Source: Aromatoleum anaerobium
Lineage (GTDB): Bacteria > Pseudomonadota > Gammaproteobacteria > Burkholderiales > Rhodocyclaceae
NCBI RefSeq assembly: GCF_012910705.2
Contig: NZ_WTVG02000039.1
Coordinates: 310,001-374,000 of the forward strand
DNA: 64,000 bases
Reading direction: 5' to 3'
The position numbers and the translations under genes are program-made. Below the pieces are notes generated by a model. The model was not told the origin of the DNA. It ran no database searches and was given only the letters and a program-made list of their open reading frames with translations. Positions 24,752 through 32,953 of the stretch are shown here, in pieces (the stretch's first letter is position 1; every line of letters starts with the position of its first letter).

Positions 24752-24782
24752 AAAAAAGCCCGCGATCTTTCGAAGGCGGGCT
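24752..24782 (-). terminator. intrinsic terminator ending the early-left operon
   Basis: AAGCCCGC (24756..24763) / GCGGGCT (24776..24782), followed on the minus strand by six T residues. It lies 60 bases downstream of the HNH gene stop at 24841 and closes the early leftward operon. Confidence 0.8.
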
Positions 24783-24840
24783 GCATCGGGACTTCTCCTG
24801 TGTATCTGTTTCGGGCTTATACAGTGCAAAGTATTTTTCG

Positions 24841-25515
24841 TCAAGCTTGCTTCGGGGCCCTGACCTGCCTTGCGCGAATGCCGTTGAAGACGTTCGACTT
24901 AGATCTGTTATCGAAAGACGAGATGATCCGCAGATTGAATTCGCAATGCAGGCCGCACACATGGGTATGCACGATCGGAACGATGTGGTCGACGTCGTGC
25001 GGGGTGCCGGTTTCGGCGATGATGCGCTCCCGCTCGCGATAGATCGCCTCCACCTTTTCCCGATTCGCCCACCGCGGCGTCGCCAGTCTCAACAGGAAGC
25101 GACGCCGCTCAGAGGGCTTCGCCGTGGCGATCTTCTCGACCCAGAACTGCCGCGTCTCTGGATTTGTCCATGGATTGCTCTGCGTAACGCGCTCTATCGC
25201 CATCCGCGTCCATTCGATCTGCGTGATCCCCATTCCGGAGAACTTTTCTGAGAATGCCTCTCGGGAGATGCAGTGCTTTTCGAGGAACTCACTGACCGGC
25301 TCGCCGGTAGTCGCTTCATACCACGACCGGAACTCCGAGCCTCGCATGGTCGCATGGGCCTTATGCAAAGTTTCTGCGTTTCGTGCGTTGATGCGCTCTA
25401 CTTTGGGGTCTGGCTTACGCTCATTCTGTTTCGCATACAGCCGGGCGATTTCCTTGTCCCACTCTTCGCGCTTCTTCCGCTCGCGCTCGCGCTTCTCTTC
25501 CTTGGTTGCGCGCAT
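24841..25515 (-). CDS. HNH endonuclease-like phage protein
   Basis: 224 residues. The first 60 are a charged Lys/Arg/Glu helix. The C-terminus carries DVDHIVPIVHTHVCGLHC followed by NLRIISSFDNRSKSN, an HNH variant in which Asp-His and the closing Asn residues are conserved. It is the last gene of the leftward early operon. It may be a free-standing homing nuclease or assist packaging. Confidence 0.75.
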   Translation of the reverse strand: MRATKEEKRERERKKREEWDKEIARLYAKQNERKPDPKVERINARNAETLHKAHATMRGSEFRSWYEATTGEPVSEFLEKHCISREAFSEKFSGMGITQIEWTRMAIERVTQSNPWTNPETRQFWVEKIATAKPSERRRFLLRLATPRWANREKVEAIYRERERIIAETGTPHDVDHIVPIVHTHVCGLHCEFNLRIISSFDNRSKSNVFNGIRARQVRAPKQA

Positions 25516-26091
25516 TCACCCCTCTCCAACCATTCCGCAATTTCGCAGCCGCTCGTCGATCGCTCGACCGGCTGCGGCCTCGATCTCCCGCATGCACTTC
25601 TGCACGCGCTGGTTCTGGTCGGAAACGGTATTGCGGTGGACGGATGCGATCTCGGCCAGCGCGTCGAGGCTCGCGGCCTTCCTGCCGAAGGCGCGCATCA
25701 CGAGCGCCTGGCGCAGGCGGTGGTGCGACACGCAGCCGGCGAGTGCCGCCCGCATCGCGTGGCTCGTGAGCCACTCAATCGCCTCCTGCCACTCACGGCC
25801 GGGCATCTTCCCGCTGCAGCACGCCTTCCCGCAGTCACAGTCCTGCATGGCTGGCGCATACCGTGCGGCGAGTGCCTGCTGCTGCTCGATCGCGAGCTGC
25901 GCGACCTCGGCGCGCACAAATCCGGATTGCGCGGCGCCATCGAGCCCGACGAGCCCGCGCCCGCTGCCGATCGATCCACGCATCAGCTTCGCCATCGGCG
26001 GCGCCTCGTACTGCTGCGTCGAGTAGTTGAACGCGAAGGTCAGCGCCTCATGCGCCGAACGGAACAGCGGCTCTAGCGTCGTTGCGGTCAT
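25516..26091 (-). CDS. putative late-gene regulator (Q-like) with zinc motif
   Basis: 191 residues. A CDCGKACC cluster (about residues 85 to 92) could bind zinc, and the C-terminus holds a helix-turn-helix (LDALAEIASVHRNTVSDQNQ). The opening MTATTLEPLFRSAHEALTFA and the position just before the late operon fit a Q-type antiterminator or late activator of lambdoid phages. The role is inferred from position and domain pattern. Confidence 0.5.
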   Translation of the reverse strand: MTATTLEPLFRSAHEALTFAFNYSTQQYEAPPMAKLMRGSIGSGRGLVGLDGAAQSGFVRAEVAQLAIEQQQALAARYAPAMQDCDCGKACCSGKMPGREWQEAIEWLTSHAMRAALAGCVSHHRLRQALVMRAFGRKAASLDALAEIASVHRNTVSDQNQRVQKCMREIEAAAGRAIDERLRNCGMVGEG

Positions 26092-26282
26092 TCATGCTCC
26101 CTGGTTGTTGCGGTGTCGATCGAAGGCGTCGCCGGCCGGTGCCAGCCGCAATTACTGTGGAGTGGGTGTCCGGTGAGGCAGCGATTGCGCTCGATGCCGA
26201 CGACTATCCAATGCTCGCGGTGCTGGCAGCCGCGACAGGCCGGCGGGATCGGAGCGGTCAGGCGTTCGTCGGCGGCGTTCAT
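26088..26282 (-). CDS. small cysteine-rich phage protein
   Basis: 64 residues with CRGCQHREHW, then RNRCLTG and HSNCGWH, a four-Cys/His pattern suggesting a zinc ribbon. It overlaps both neighbours by 4 bases. Function unknown. Confidence 0.55.
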   Translation of the reverse strand: MNAADERLTAPIPPACRGCQHREHWIVVGIERNRCLTGHPLHSNCGWHRPATPSIDTATTREHE

Positions 26283-26491
26283 GTCTTCTCATCCCTGCTG
26301 GTGAAGGCCTTCGGCTTGCGGTAGCGCTTCTCCGCCCACTGCCGGAAGATCTCGCGCTCGGTCCAATCCATGTGGTCGCGGCGCATGTCGATCACGAGGA
26401 TGCCGTCCTCGTAGTAGCCGCGGCGCTTTACCTCCTCTAAGTCGGGCGTGTTCGGCAGTAGGCGCCCGAGCGCACATTTAGGCGTGCTCAC
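26279..26491 (-). CDS. small phage protein
   Basis: 70 residues from the GTG at 26491 (reads MSTPKCALGRLLPNTPD), six bases after AAGGGGA. An ATG 30 bases upstream lacks such a site and lies inside the end of the interrupted HNH gene. Ends in a basic helix (EREIFRQWAEKRYRKPK). Function unknown. Confidence 0.55.
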   Translation of the reverse strand: MSTPKCALGRLLPNTPDLEEVKRRGYYEDGILVIDMRRDHMDWTEREIFRQWAEKRYRKPKAFTSRDEKT

Positions 26492-26591
26492 GGTAGTCCC
26501 CTTGGTAAAGTGCCTTTTCATGCGACATTCCGCGGCGCAACCGCCGCTGGACGGTGACGAGATTCAATCCAAGCTCGTCGAGCCACTGCGC

Positions 26592-27732
26592 TAGTGTTTA
26601 GTTGCGTTAATACAAGATAGTATTATGATACCCACTTCGCTTGACACAAGGGGGTCTCATGGCGCGAGTGGCGGTTGAGTTGTCGTGTCCGGCAGAAGTG
26701 ATGTCGGAGCTTGAGCGTCTGTCTCGAAGTCGGAGCGGCGAGGTTCGCCTGGTCGAGCGTGCGCGCATCGTTCTGGCGTGCCTGCATGGCAAGCGCAATG
26801 ACGAGGTTGCCAGCGAGCTCGGTGTTCGACCGAATACGGTCGGGCTGTGGCGCCGACGCTTTGCCGAGCAAGGTATCGCAGGGCTTCGCGACGCGCCCCG
26901 GCCCGGCAAGCCCGCCAAGTACGGTGTCGAGTTGCGCGACCGAATCTTGGCACAGCTCGAATTGCCGCCACCGGCCGGCATGGCGAGCTGGGATGGGGGC
27001 TCGCTGGCCAAGGCGCTGAGCGTGTCCGATCACGCGGTGTGGCGCATCCTGCGCAAGGAAGGCATCCAGTTGCAGCGCCACCGTTCGTGGTGCGTCAGCA
27101 CGGACCCGGAGTTTGCCGCCAAAGCGGCCGACATAATCGGGCTGTACTTGAACCCGCCCGAGAACGCCCTGGTGATCAGCGTCGACGAGAAGCCCTCGAT
27201 TCAAGCCCTCGAGCGGGCGCGCGGCTACGTGCAGACCAGCAGTGGCAAGGTCGTCCAGGGAATGAAGAGCACCTACAAGCGGCACGGCACCGTCAATTTG
27301 TTCGCCGCATTGGAGGTCGCCACCGGCGTCATCCGAGGCAAGACGACGCAGACTAAAAAGCGCGCCGACTTCCAGGCCTTCATGGACGAGGTCGTTGCCG
27401 ACCAGCCCGTCGACCGGCAGATCCACGTCATCCTGGACAACTTGAACACCCACAAGAAGAACGAGGACTGGCTCGCCGCACATCCGAACGTCACCTTTCA
27501 CTTCACGCCTACCAGTGCGAGCTGGCTCAACCAAGTCGAAATCTGGTTCGGCATCTTCCAGCGAAAGACGCTGAACAACGCGAGCTTCCGAAGCGTCGAG
27601 CAACTCATTGAGGCCATCCATGCCTTCACTGCCGCCTACAACGAAAACGCAGCGCCATTCGTCTGGCGCAAACGAGAGGTTCGCGGGTCACAGCTTCGTA
27701 ATACTATTGTTAACTTACGCAATTAAACACTA
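26592..27732. mobile_element. second IS630-family insertion sequence
   Basis: 1,141 bp including both TA target copies (26592-26593 and 27731-27732). The ends form a long inverted repeat starting TAGTGTTTA and remaining mostly matched for about 40 bases (both contain ATAGTATTA). It is unrelated at the ends to the element at 8898, so it arrived independently. It carries one intact transposase. Confidence 0.9.
26659..27726 (+). CDS. IS630-family transposase
   Basis: 355 residues from the ATG at 26659, four bases after AAGGGGG. The N-terminal helix-turn-helix (NDEVASELGVRPNTVGLWRR) is followed by a DDE domain: LVISVDEKPS, VILDNLNTHK and SWLNQVEIWFG supply Asp, Asp and Glu. Length and motifs match a complete IS630-type enzyme. 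A 332-codon antisense frame is a shadow. Confidence 0.9.
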   Translation: MARVAVELSCPAEVMSELERLSRSRSGEVRLVERARIVLACLHGKRNDEVASELGVRPNTVGLWRRRFAEQGIAGLRDAPRPGKPAKYGVELRDRILAQLELPPPAGMASWDGGSLAKALSVSDHAVWRILRKEGIQLQRHRSWCVSTDPEFAAKAADIIGLYLNPPENALVISVDEKPSIQALERARGYVQTSSGKVVQGMKSTYKRHGTVNLFAALEVATGVIRGKTTQTKKRADFQAFMDEVVADQPVDRQIHVILDNLNTHKKNEDWLAAHPNVTFHFTPTSASWLNQVEIWFGIFQRKTLNNASFRSVEQLIEAIHAFTAAYNENAAPFVWRKREVRGSQLRNTIVNLRN

Positions 27733-28257
27733 GCGTCTGCGTCTTTCCGTAAGCAGTCAGAAGACGGTTGTTGCGGCGGTTGTTCTGCTGTTCCTTCTGA
27801 GTGGCCCAACGGCAGTTGTTTGGCTCGTAGTCCCCGTTCGTATCGATCCTGTCGATCGTCATGCGCTCAGGGCGCTCACCCATGTCTGAAAGGAAGTTGT
27901 CGAACGACATCCAGCTCTCGCAAACCGTGATCCCTCGACCGCCGTAGAGTGGGTACTGGGGGTTTGTCTCGGTCTTGCAGCGCTGGATCATCTGGGTCCA
28001 CGAGACGTACGTACCGGAAACCTTCCCGCCGGCGGAGTGGCCGTGCCGCGTCGCACGCCGCACAGCATTCTCATGCTGGAAGCATCCACATGAGCGCGTG
28101 TTGCCGTTTCGGAGTTTCTGCCCATTGACGCGAGTTTCATTGCCGCAGTCGCAACGACAAATCCAGAAGTACGATCCCTTGCCGCCGTTCTGGCCGCCAA
28201 ATCGCAGCACCGTAAGCCTTCCAACGCGCTTACCGGTCATGTCGATGATCTTCCCCA

Positions 28258-28533
28258 TCAGCGCAGGCCCCCGTACAGCCGCTCCAGCGTCTCGCCCAGG
28301 TGCTCGTGCTCGCTCTTCCCGCTGAGCTTCAGCATCGACTTGTTGCCGTGGATGCCGTGCGTCCCGGTGTGGCAGCTGGGACAGACCGGCAGGGTCAGCC
28401 AGTCATTGGCCTTCTCGCCCGCTCCTGCTGCGCCCCCTTCGCGGATGTGATGGACCTGCACGCCGTGCGTGCCGCATAGGCAGCACGGCAGCTGCGCGAC
28501 GCGGCCCATGTGAGCCTTACCCTTGTTGGACAT
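28258..28533 (-). CDS. Ref-like/DUF968-type HNH nuclease
   Basis: 91 residues from the ATG at 28533 (MSNKGKAHMGRVAQLPCCLC). It shows CCLCGTHGVQVHHIREGG, then WLTLPVCPSCHTGTHGIHG, the zinc and HNH pattern of the P1 Ref/YbcO-NinX-like family that acts in phage recombination. It sits between a homing-type HNH gene and the disrupted AP2 nuclease, close to NinB and RusA. Confidence 0.7.
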   Translation of the reverse strand: MSNKGKAHMGRVAQLPCCLCGTHGVQVHHIREGGAAGAGEKANDWLTLPVCPSCHTGTHGIHGNKSMLKLSGKSEHEHLGETLERLYGGLR

Positions 28534-29002
28534 GGCGCCACCTCTTGCCGGCCTTGATGATCTGCACAGCGGAGCGCGACACGCCAAACTCTGCCGCGAT
28601 TGAATGATGCGTTCTGCGGTCACCCAGGATCTGCATGACATCCATCTCCGTCAGTTTCGCCTGCGCGTTCTGTTCGCCTCGAAACCGCTTAAACCTCGCA
28701 CGCTCCTTCGCGTCAGACATGTTGTCGAGGTGGGTCCCCAGGTACATGTGAGCCGTGTTGATGCACAGCTTGTTGTCGCAGGTATGGTTGATTTGAAGAC
28801 CGTCAGGTATCGGCCCACAGTCGAGTTCCCACGCCAGACGATGCGCATATACGGTCTTCCCGAAGAACTTCGAATAGCCGTACCCCGTTACCTTGTCCGC
28901 ATATCCTTGGAACTCGACGCAACCGATCTCCTTACGGATGGCGTTGGCGAACAACGTTGCTCTGCGCTTGGCGAGGTACTTCGCTTCATCAACGATCTTC
29001 AT
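28517..29002 (-). CDS. HNH_3-type endonuclease with C-terminal HTH
   Basis: 161 residues from the ATG at 29002 (MKIVDEAKYLAKRRATLFAN). The core AHRLAWELDCGPIPDGLQ followed by INHTCDNKLCINTAHMYLG is the HNH_3 pattern. The C-terminus has a helix-turn-helix (HHSIAAEFGVSRSAVQIIKA) for site recognition. Probably a free-standing homing endonuclease inserted between ninB and the Ref-like gene. Confidence 0.85.
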   Translation of the reverse strand: MKIVDEAKYLAKRRATLFANAIRKEIGCVEFQGYADKVTGYGYSKFFGKTVYAHRLAWELDCGPIPDGLQINHTCDNKLCINTAHMYLGTHLDNMSDAKERARFKRFRGEQNAQAKLTEMDVMQILGDRRTHHSIAAEFGVSRSAVQIIKAGKRWRHVQQG

Positions 29003-29421
29003 TGGAATTCGACGCCCCATTCGCTCGCGGCTTCCGCCTGCACTTGGTTGAGGAACGCGGAGAAGCGGCCGGATGACAGGTCCGCCGTGCTCCAGTAGGT
29101 CTGAACGATCTCGCCGTCCGGAGTCTGGTATTCGTCCTTCAGCAGGTAGCGCCGGCGGAAGTACTCCTTCCAGAACTCTTTCGGGTACTGCTTGCCGCCC
29201 CACCACGCTTGTTCGGCGATGGCGTCGAGCACCGGGCCGTGGAAGAAGCGGTTCTGCTCGTTCGTGCGGCGGGTCTCTTCCTCGGTAACGATCACGCGGA
29301 GCGGCCGGCCTCGCTGAACTGCCGGGCCAACGTGCTGCTTGAGGTATGCGACCAGCCCCTTCGCCGTATCCGGCGTCCGGATCACAAACTCGCGGAACAG
29401 CGTCTGCGTGACGGCCGTCAT
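28999..29421 (-). CDS. ninB: recombination protein NinB
   Basis: 140 residues from the ATG at 29421 (MTAVTQTLFREFVIRTPDTA). Family features include RPLRVIVTEEETRRTNEQNR and the C-terminal SGRFSAFLNQVQAEAASEWG. NinB of phage lambda helps RecBCD-independent recombination by binding single-stranded DNA. It overlaps both neighbours by 4 bases within the replication/recombination operon. Confidence 0.85.
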   Translation of the reverse strand: MTAVTQTLFREFVIRTPDTAKGLVAYLKQHVGPAVQRGRPLRVIVTEEETRRTNEQNRFFHGPVLDAIAEQAWWGGKQYPKEFWKEYFRRRYLLKDEYQTPDGEIVQTYWSTADLSSGRFSAFLNQVQAEAASEWGVEFQ

Positions 29422-29669
29422 CCCTGACCCGCTCCCTGCTCGAGCATCACACCTCGCGCCCGCGAACCGCGGTCGTCGGCCGCCGGTGCGTTCGACCAGC
29501 TCCGTCCGCGCGTCGGGCGCTTCCAGTTCCCCGGCTCGGCGTACCACGACAGCGCATCACGCATCGGCTCGACGACGCCCTGCTGCTGCTCGATCGCGTC
29601 AGCTGCCTCGGCGGCAATCCCCACGCCGAGGCTCGCGAGTTGGCGCAGGCGGACGATGAGATCGGTCAT
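29418..29669 (-). CDS. small phage protein
   Basis: 83 residues from the ATG at 29669 (MTDLIVRLRQLASLGVGIAA), overlapping the upstream gene in an ATGA junction. The opening with AADAIEQQQ is a common N-terminus of small regulatory-region proteins in phages. A longer frame to 29972 exists but would run through the upstream gene. Function unknown. Confidence 0.6.
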   Translation of the reverse strand: MTDLIVRLRQLASLGVGIAAEAADAIEQQQGVVEPMRDALSWYAEPGNWKRPTRGRSWSNAPAADDRGSRARGVMLEQGAGQG

Positions 29670-29956
29670 GCTCCGTCGCCCTGCCCTGCGTCGTCGAGCA
29701 CCAGCCGCACGCGGCACCCCTGCAGCGCGTACAGCGCCGGGAAATCGGCCTCCGTCGGCGCGCAGATGCCGAGCACGTCGCGCGTGTCCATGAATGCCGA
29801 CGGCGCGTCCGCGATCTGCTGCCGCATGCGCCGGACTTCTTCGGCCAGCAGCATGCACACGACTCGCCAGCCCTGAGACCCTTCGTGGATCGTCATGCCG
29901 CGACTCCACTCGTCGGCAAAGTCCAGGCATTCGTCGATCGTCATTTTGATTTTCAT
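29666..29956 (-). CDS. small phage protein
   Basis: 96 residues, MKIKMTIDECLDFADEWSRG at the start, helical N-terminal half (LLAEEVRRMRQQIADA). Overlaps both neighbours by 4 bases. Function unknown. Confidence 0.6.
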   Translation of the reverse strand: MKIKMTIDECLDFADEWSRGMTIHEGSQGWRVVCMLLAEEVRRMRQQIADAPSAFMDTRDVLGICAPTEADFPALYALQGCRVRLVLDDAGQGDGA

Positions 29957-30387
29957 CGCGCCGCCCTCGCATGCAGTTCCGCGACGCGCACGAACACGCC
30001 CGGCTTCTCCCCGTACTGCTTGCTCATGCCGATGCGGCAGACCTGCGCGTCGTCCTTGACCACGATCTTGTTCAGCCCGTCGAGGATCGCCTTCATCGAG
30101 TTGTCCATGTCGGGCTTCCCCGTCGGCATCACCTCGCCCATCAGCGCCGCGCGCTGCTTCTTCTGCGACCAGCTGGCCGGTACCGAACAGGTCGCGACGA
30201 GCTCGACGAGCACGGGACGTTCACTCGGCGCGCGCCCCGCCATCGCACGGCTTGCGGCCATCCGCACCAGGTTCTCGTACTCGACGGTGTCCTTCGGGGC
30301 ATAGTTGGCGATGAACTGGCGTCCGTCGCCCATCTTCGCAATGCGCGAGCGGTGTCGGCCCTTACCCTTCGGCTCGCCGGGGATCAC
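29953..30387 (-). CDS. rusA: RusA-type Holliday junction resolvase
   Basis: About 144 residues if started at a GTG at 30387 that overlaps the upstream stop. The frame is open to 30579 and a start with AGGAGG exists there, so the N-terminus is uncertain; family members usually begin a few residues before PGEPKGKGRHR. The catalytic block TGKPDMDNSMKAILDGLN with KDDAQV holds the metal-binding Asp residues of RusA. It resolves crossover junctions in phage DNA. Confidence 0.88.
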   Translation of the reverse strand: MIPGEPKGKGRHRSRIAKMGDGRQFIANYAPKDTVEYENLVRMAASRAMAGRAPSERPVLVELVATCSVPASWSQKKQRAALMGEVMPTGKPDMDNSMKAILDGLNKIVVKDDAQVCRIGMSKQYGEKPGVFVRVAELHARAAR

Positions 30388-30575
30388 GAAGCTGATGTCG
30401 AGCGCTCCCAGGCTGCCCGCACATCCGCCATCAGTTCCCGGGTGCTGGCCGGCCCGTGCTTCCGGTCCCATGAACGATAGAACTCCTGCCGCTGCTCCTT
30501 CGGCAGCTGCATCAGCCATCGCGCCAAACAGTCCCGGAGATGCTGTTGTGTCCATGTCGATCCTCGTGTCGTCAT
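30384..30575 (-). CDS. small helical phage protein overlapping rusA
   Basis: 63 residues from an ATG at 30575, sharing the strong AGGAGGGG site downstream of dnaB. Sequence (QHLRDCLARWLMQLPKEQRQ, then YRSWDRKHG) is rich in helix formers and looks like a genuine small protein. It lies entirely within the long form of the rusA frame, so one of the two must be out of use in this stretch. Confidence 0.55.
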   Translation of the reverse strand: MTTRGSTWTQQHLRDCLARWLMQLPKEQRQEFYRSWDRKHGPASTRELMADVRAAWERSTSAS

Positions 30576-31900
30576 TCATCGAATCCCCTCCTGCTGCGCA
30601 TCGGCGTGTAGTCCTCGCGCGCCTCCTGGTACGCGCAGTCCGCGAACGACGTGTATTCCCCGAGCCACGTCAGGCGCACCTCGCCCGTCGGCCCCTGGCG
30701 GTTCTTGCGGATCAGGATCTCGGCCGTTCCGGCGTCCGGCGAATTGGGGTTGTAGATCTCGTCCCGGTAGATCATCAGGACGAGGTCGGCGTCCTGCTCG
30801 ATCGCCCCGGAGTCGCGCAGGTCGGAGAGCATCGGGCGCTTGTTGGGCCGCGCCTCGCACGCTCGCGAGAGCTGCGACAGGGCGATCACGGGGCACTGCA
30901 GCTCCTTCGCCATCGACTTCAGGCCGCGGCTGATCTGCTCGATTTCCGCGTTCCGGTTCTGTCCGTCACCGGCCATCAGCTGCAAGTAGTCGACGATCAC
31001 GAGCGCGACCGGATGCTTGCGGCGCACCGTCATGACCTTGGCGCGGATCTCGGCGATGCGCAGCGCCGGCTGGTCGTCGATGTAGAGCTTGAGGGCCTGC
31101 GCCTGCTCCGACGCATAGCCGAATCGCGACTGCTCGCCGTGGTCGAGCCCGCCGGAGATGATCTTGGCGAGCTTCACGCGGCCGATGGACGCGAGCAGGC
31201 GATCGACGAGTTCGGTGTCCGCCATTTCCTGCGAGAACGCGACGACGACGCCGTCCTTTGCGATGTGCGCGCCGATCTGCATGGCGAGGCTGGTCTTTCC
31301 CATCGCTGGCCGTGCCGCGACGAGCACCAGGTTCCCGGGGCGCAGGCGGATCTTCGCGTCGAGGTCACGGAATCCGGTGGTCTGCCCCTCGATCGTGCCG
31401 TCCCAGCGCTGGCCGATTGCCTGCAGATGCTCGCGGATGACCTCCCCGACGAGCCGCGGCCCCTTCACGGATGCCCCGTCGAGGATCTTCGCGACCGCCG
31501 CCGAGGCGCTGGCGAGGTGCTCCGTGACGTCGCCCTCCTCGTGCGCGAACCCCGCGATCCGGTCGGCCGCGGCGAGCAGCGAGCGGCGAATCGCCTTGTT
31601 CCGCACCGTCGAGACGTGGGCCGGCAGCAGCGCGGTGCTGTACCCGGCTTCCGCGCACTCGACCCAGTACGACAGGTCGCCGACCGGCGGCACCTGGTTG
31701 CGCAGGATGTCGTCGAGCGACACCGGGTCGAGCGGCGCGCCGCGGCCCCACGCAGCACAGATCTCGGCGAAGGCCACGCGATGGGACTCGACCGCGAAGT
31801 GATCCGGGCGCAGACCATCGATGCGGTCGGACAGGTCACGCATCTGCAGGCAGCAGCCGAGGACGATCTGCTCGGCGGTGATGGCGGTCAGGCTGGTCAT
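30572..31900 (-). CDS. dnaB: replicative DNA helicase (DnaB-like)
   Basis: 442 residues from the ATG at 31900 (MTSLTAITAEQIVLGCCLQM). The N-terminal domain is followed by a RecA-like core: Walker A ARPAMGKTS, Walker B LVIVDYLQLMAG, the H4-region IALSQLSRACEARPNKRPML and RDSGAIEQDADLV. Such helicases unwind the phage fork after loading by the initiator encoded just upstream, with which it overlaps by 4 bases. Confidence 0.93.
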   Translation of the reverse strand: MTSLTAITAEQIVLGCCLQMRDLSDRIDGLRPDHFAVESHRVAFAEICAAWGRGAPLDPVSLDDILRNQVPPVGDLSYWVECAEAGYSTALLPAHVSTVRNKAIRRSLLAAADRIAGFAHEEGDVTEHLASASAAVAKILDGASVKGPRLVGEVIREHLQAIGQRWDGTIEGQTTGFRDLDAKIRLRPGNLVLVAARPAMGKTSLAMQIGAHIAKDGVVVAFSQEMADTELVDRLLASIGRVKLAKIISGGLDHGEQSRFGYASEQAQALKLYIDDQPALRIAEIRAKVMTVRRKHPVALVIVDYLQLMAGDGQNRNAEIEQISRGLKSMAKELQCPVIALSQLSRACEARPNKRPMLSDLRDSGAIEQDADLVLMIYRDEIYNPNSPDAGTAEILIRKNRQGPTGEVRLTWLGEYTSFADCAYQEAREDYTPMRSRRGFDE

Positions 31901-32772
31901 GCGGCCTCCTCCTGTTCGGGTTTGCGAGCTCGGGTGGCTGCGGCCCGCCGCGCCATCTCGCCCTCGGTCGTCAGCGCGTACTGACCGCCATCGGAGATTC
32001 GCCAGAGCTTGAACCAGTTGCCACGGATGCAATTTCGGAAGGTCGCCGGCCAGTCGGCGTAGCGCTTCGAGTTGCCACGGTACCGGGCGGAGAATTCGGA
32101 CCAGGCGAGGCGCAGCCAGTCGTCGGGGATGCCTGCCCCTTCAGCCCAGTCGAAGATCGGGTCGTCTGCAGGGATGAGCTTTTCGCCTGCAACCTTTCGA
32201 CGCTCGACGAACGCATCGAAGGTGATCTGCGGTTTTCGATTTGCAATCGGCGCGACGGTGTCGGGTGCGCTTGCGCGCCCGTGCACTTGCTTTTGGTTCA
32301 CTGACGGTTCACTGACGGTTCCGTGTCCCGTTTTCGGTACTCTTTCCTGTCCGTTTTCGGTACTCTTTCCGTCCGTTTTCGGTACTGTTCCGTTTTCGGT
32401 ACTGTTCCGTTTTCGGGACTCTTTAACGGTTCCGTTTTCGGTATCGTTTGAAGCCTGAACAGAGGCCACCATGACGCCTTCCAACAGTACCGTTTTCGGT
32501 GCTGTTTTAACGTTCAGGCGATAGGCCTTGATCTGCCCGGTTTTCCCCTTCCGCTCCCCGGTGTCCTCAATGCAGCCGAGGTCGATCAACCGCTTGATGT
32601 TTTCCATCACGGTCTTGCGGTTCTGGGCCGTCGCGTCGCACAGATAGGCAATGGACGGGTAGCACTCGAACGATCGGCCATCCGAACAGTTGGCGAGCGC
32701 CACGAGCACGAACTTCGTGCTGGAGTGCTGGACGGGCTGGGCGAGCGCCCAGGAAATGGCTTCAACGCTCAT
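31897..32772 (-). CDS. phage replication initiator with internal repeats
   Basis: 291 residues. Residues 1 to 95 form a winged helix (SIAYLCDATAQNRKTVMENI, RLIDLGCIEDTGERKGKTGQ). The middle repeats TENGTVPKT-like units encoded by the iteron array. The C-terminal 100 residues resemble the DnaT/helicase-loading end of phage O-type proteins (DDPIFDWAEGAGIPDDWLRL, FKLWRISDGG). With DnaB directly downstream this matches the lambda O/P or O-DnaB arrangement, with the origin inside the gene. Confidence 0.75.
   Translation of the reverse strand: MSVEAISWALAQPVQHSSTKFVLVALANCSDGRSFECYPSIAYLCDATAQNRKTVMENIKRLIDLGCIEDTGERKGKTGQIKAYRLNVKTAPKTVLLEGVMVASVQASNDTENGTVKESRKRNSTENGTVPKTDGKSTENGQERVPKTGHGTVSEPSVNQKQVHGRASAPDTVAPIANRKPQITFDAFVERRKVAGEKLIPADDPIFDWAEGAGIPDDWLRLAWSEFSARYRGNSKRYADWPATFRNCIRGNWFKLWRISDGGQYALTTEGEMARRAAATRARKPEQEEAA
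32327..32503. repeat. iteron-like array inside the initiator gene (putative phage origin)
   Basis: Seven direct copies of CCGTTTTCGGTACT or close variants at about 32328, 32351, 32373, 32390, 32407, 32432 and 32490. The first five are spaced 17 to 23 bases apart. They code for repeated TENGTVP in the initiator. Direct repeats within an O-type gene are the hallmark of a lambda-like origin, where the initiator binds. Confidence 0.7.
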
Positions 32773-32776
32773 CCCT

Positions 32777-32953
32777 TCAACCCGAATCCCTTTGCGCTGC
32801 GCTCCATCTCAGCGTTTCGCTGTTCAGATGCTCCGATCTGAGGCAGTAGCACGAGCGAGTGCGCCACCTGTCGTTATCGACGCGTGATACAAGAGTCCAT
32901 TCGCCAAACTTTTGATTAGCAACGTATTTCACGAGTTCTTTTTGCGCGCTCAT
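32777..32953 (-). CDS. small phage protein
   Basis: 58 residues from an ATG at 32953 that overlaps the upstream stop in ATGA (MSAQKELVKYVANQKFGEWT). The GEWTLVSRVDNDRWRTR segment resembles the start of AP2/HNH-type homing proteins, but the zinc ribbon expected next is absent, so it may be a remnant. Function unknown. Confidence 0.45.
   Translation of the reverse strand: MSAQKELVKYVANQKFGEWTLVSRVDNDRWRTRSCYCLRSEHLNSETLRWSAAQRDSG

Larger units (their letters stand above)
26478..28258 (-). pseudogene. HNH/AP2-type endonuclease split by an IS630 element
   Basis: The 5' part (28258..27733) encodes MGKIIDMTGKRVGRLTVL, a zinc-ribbon-like block (CRCDCGNETRV, SCGCFQHE), then the nuclease segment GRGITVCESW, MTIDRIDTNGDYEPNNCRWA and TQKEQQNNRRNNR. 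Deleting the IS and one TA lets the frame continue from CTA into 26591..26478: AQWLDELGLNLVTVQRRL, then further residues to a TAA. That tail is typical of this family's C-terminal DNA-binding helix. The IS-proximal stop now truncates it after TLVFNCVS. Confidence 0.85.

Noticed and set aside
26623-27621. Minus-strand 332-codon frame
   Set aside because: Antisense to the intact IS630 transposase, without its own ribosome site or recognisable domain.
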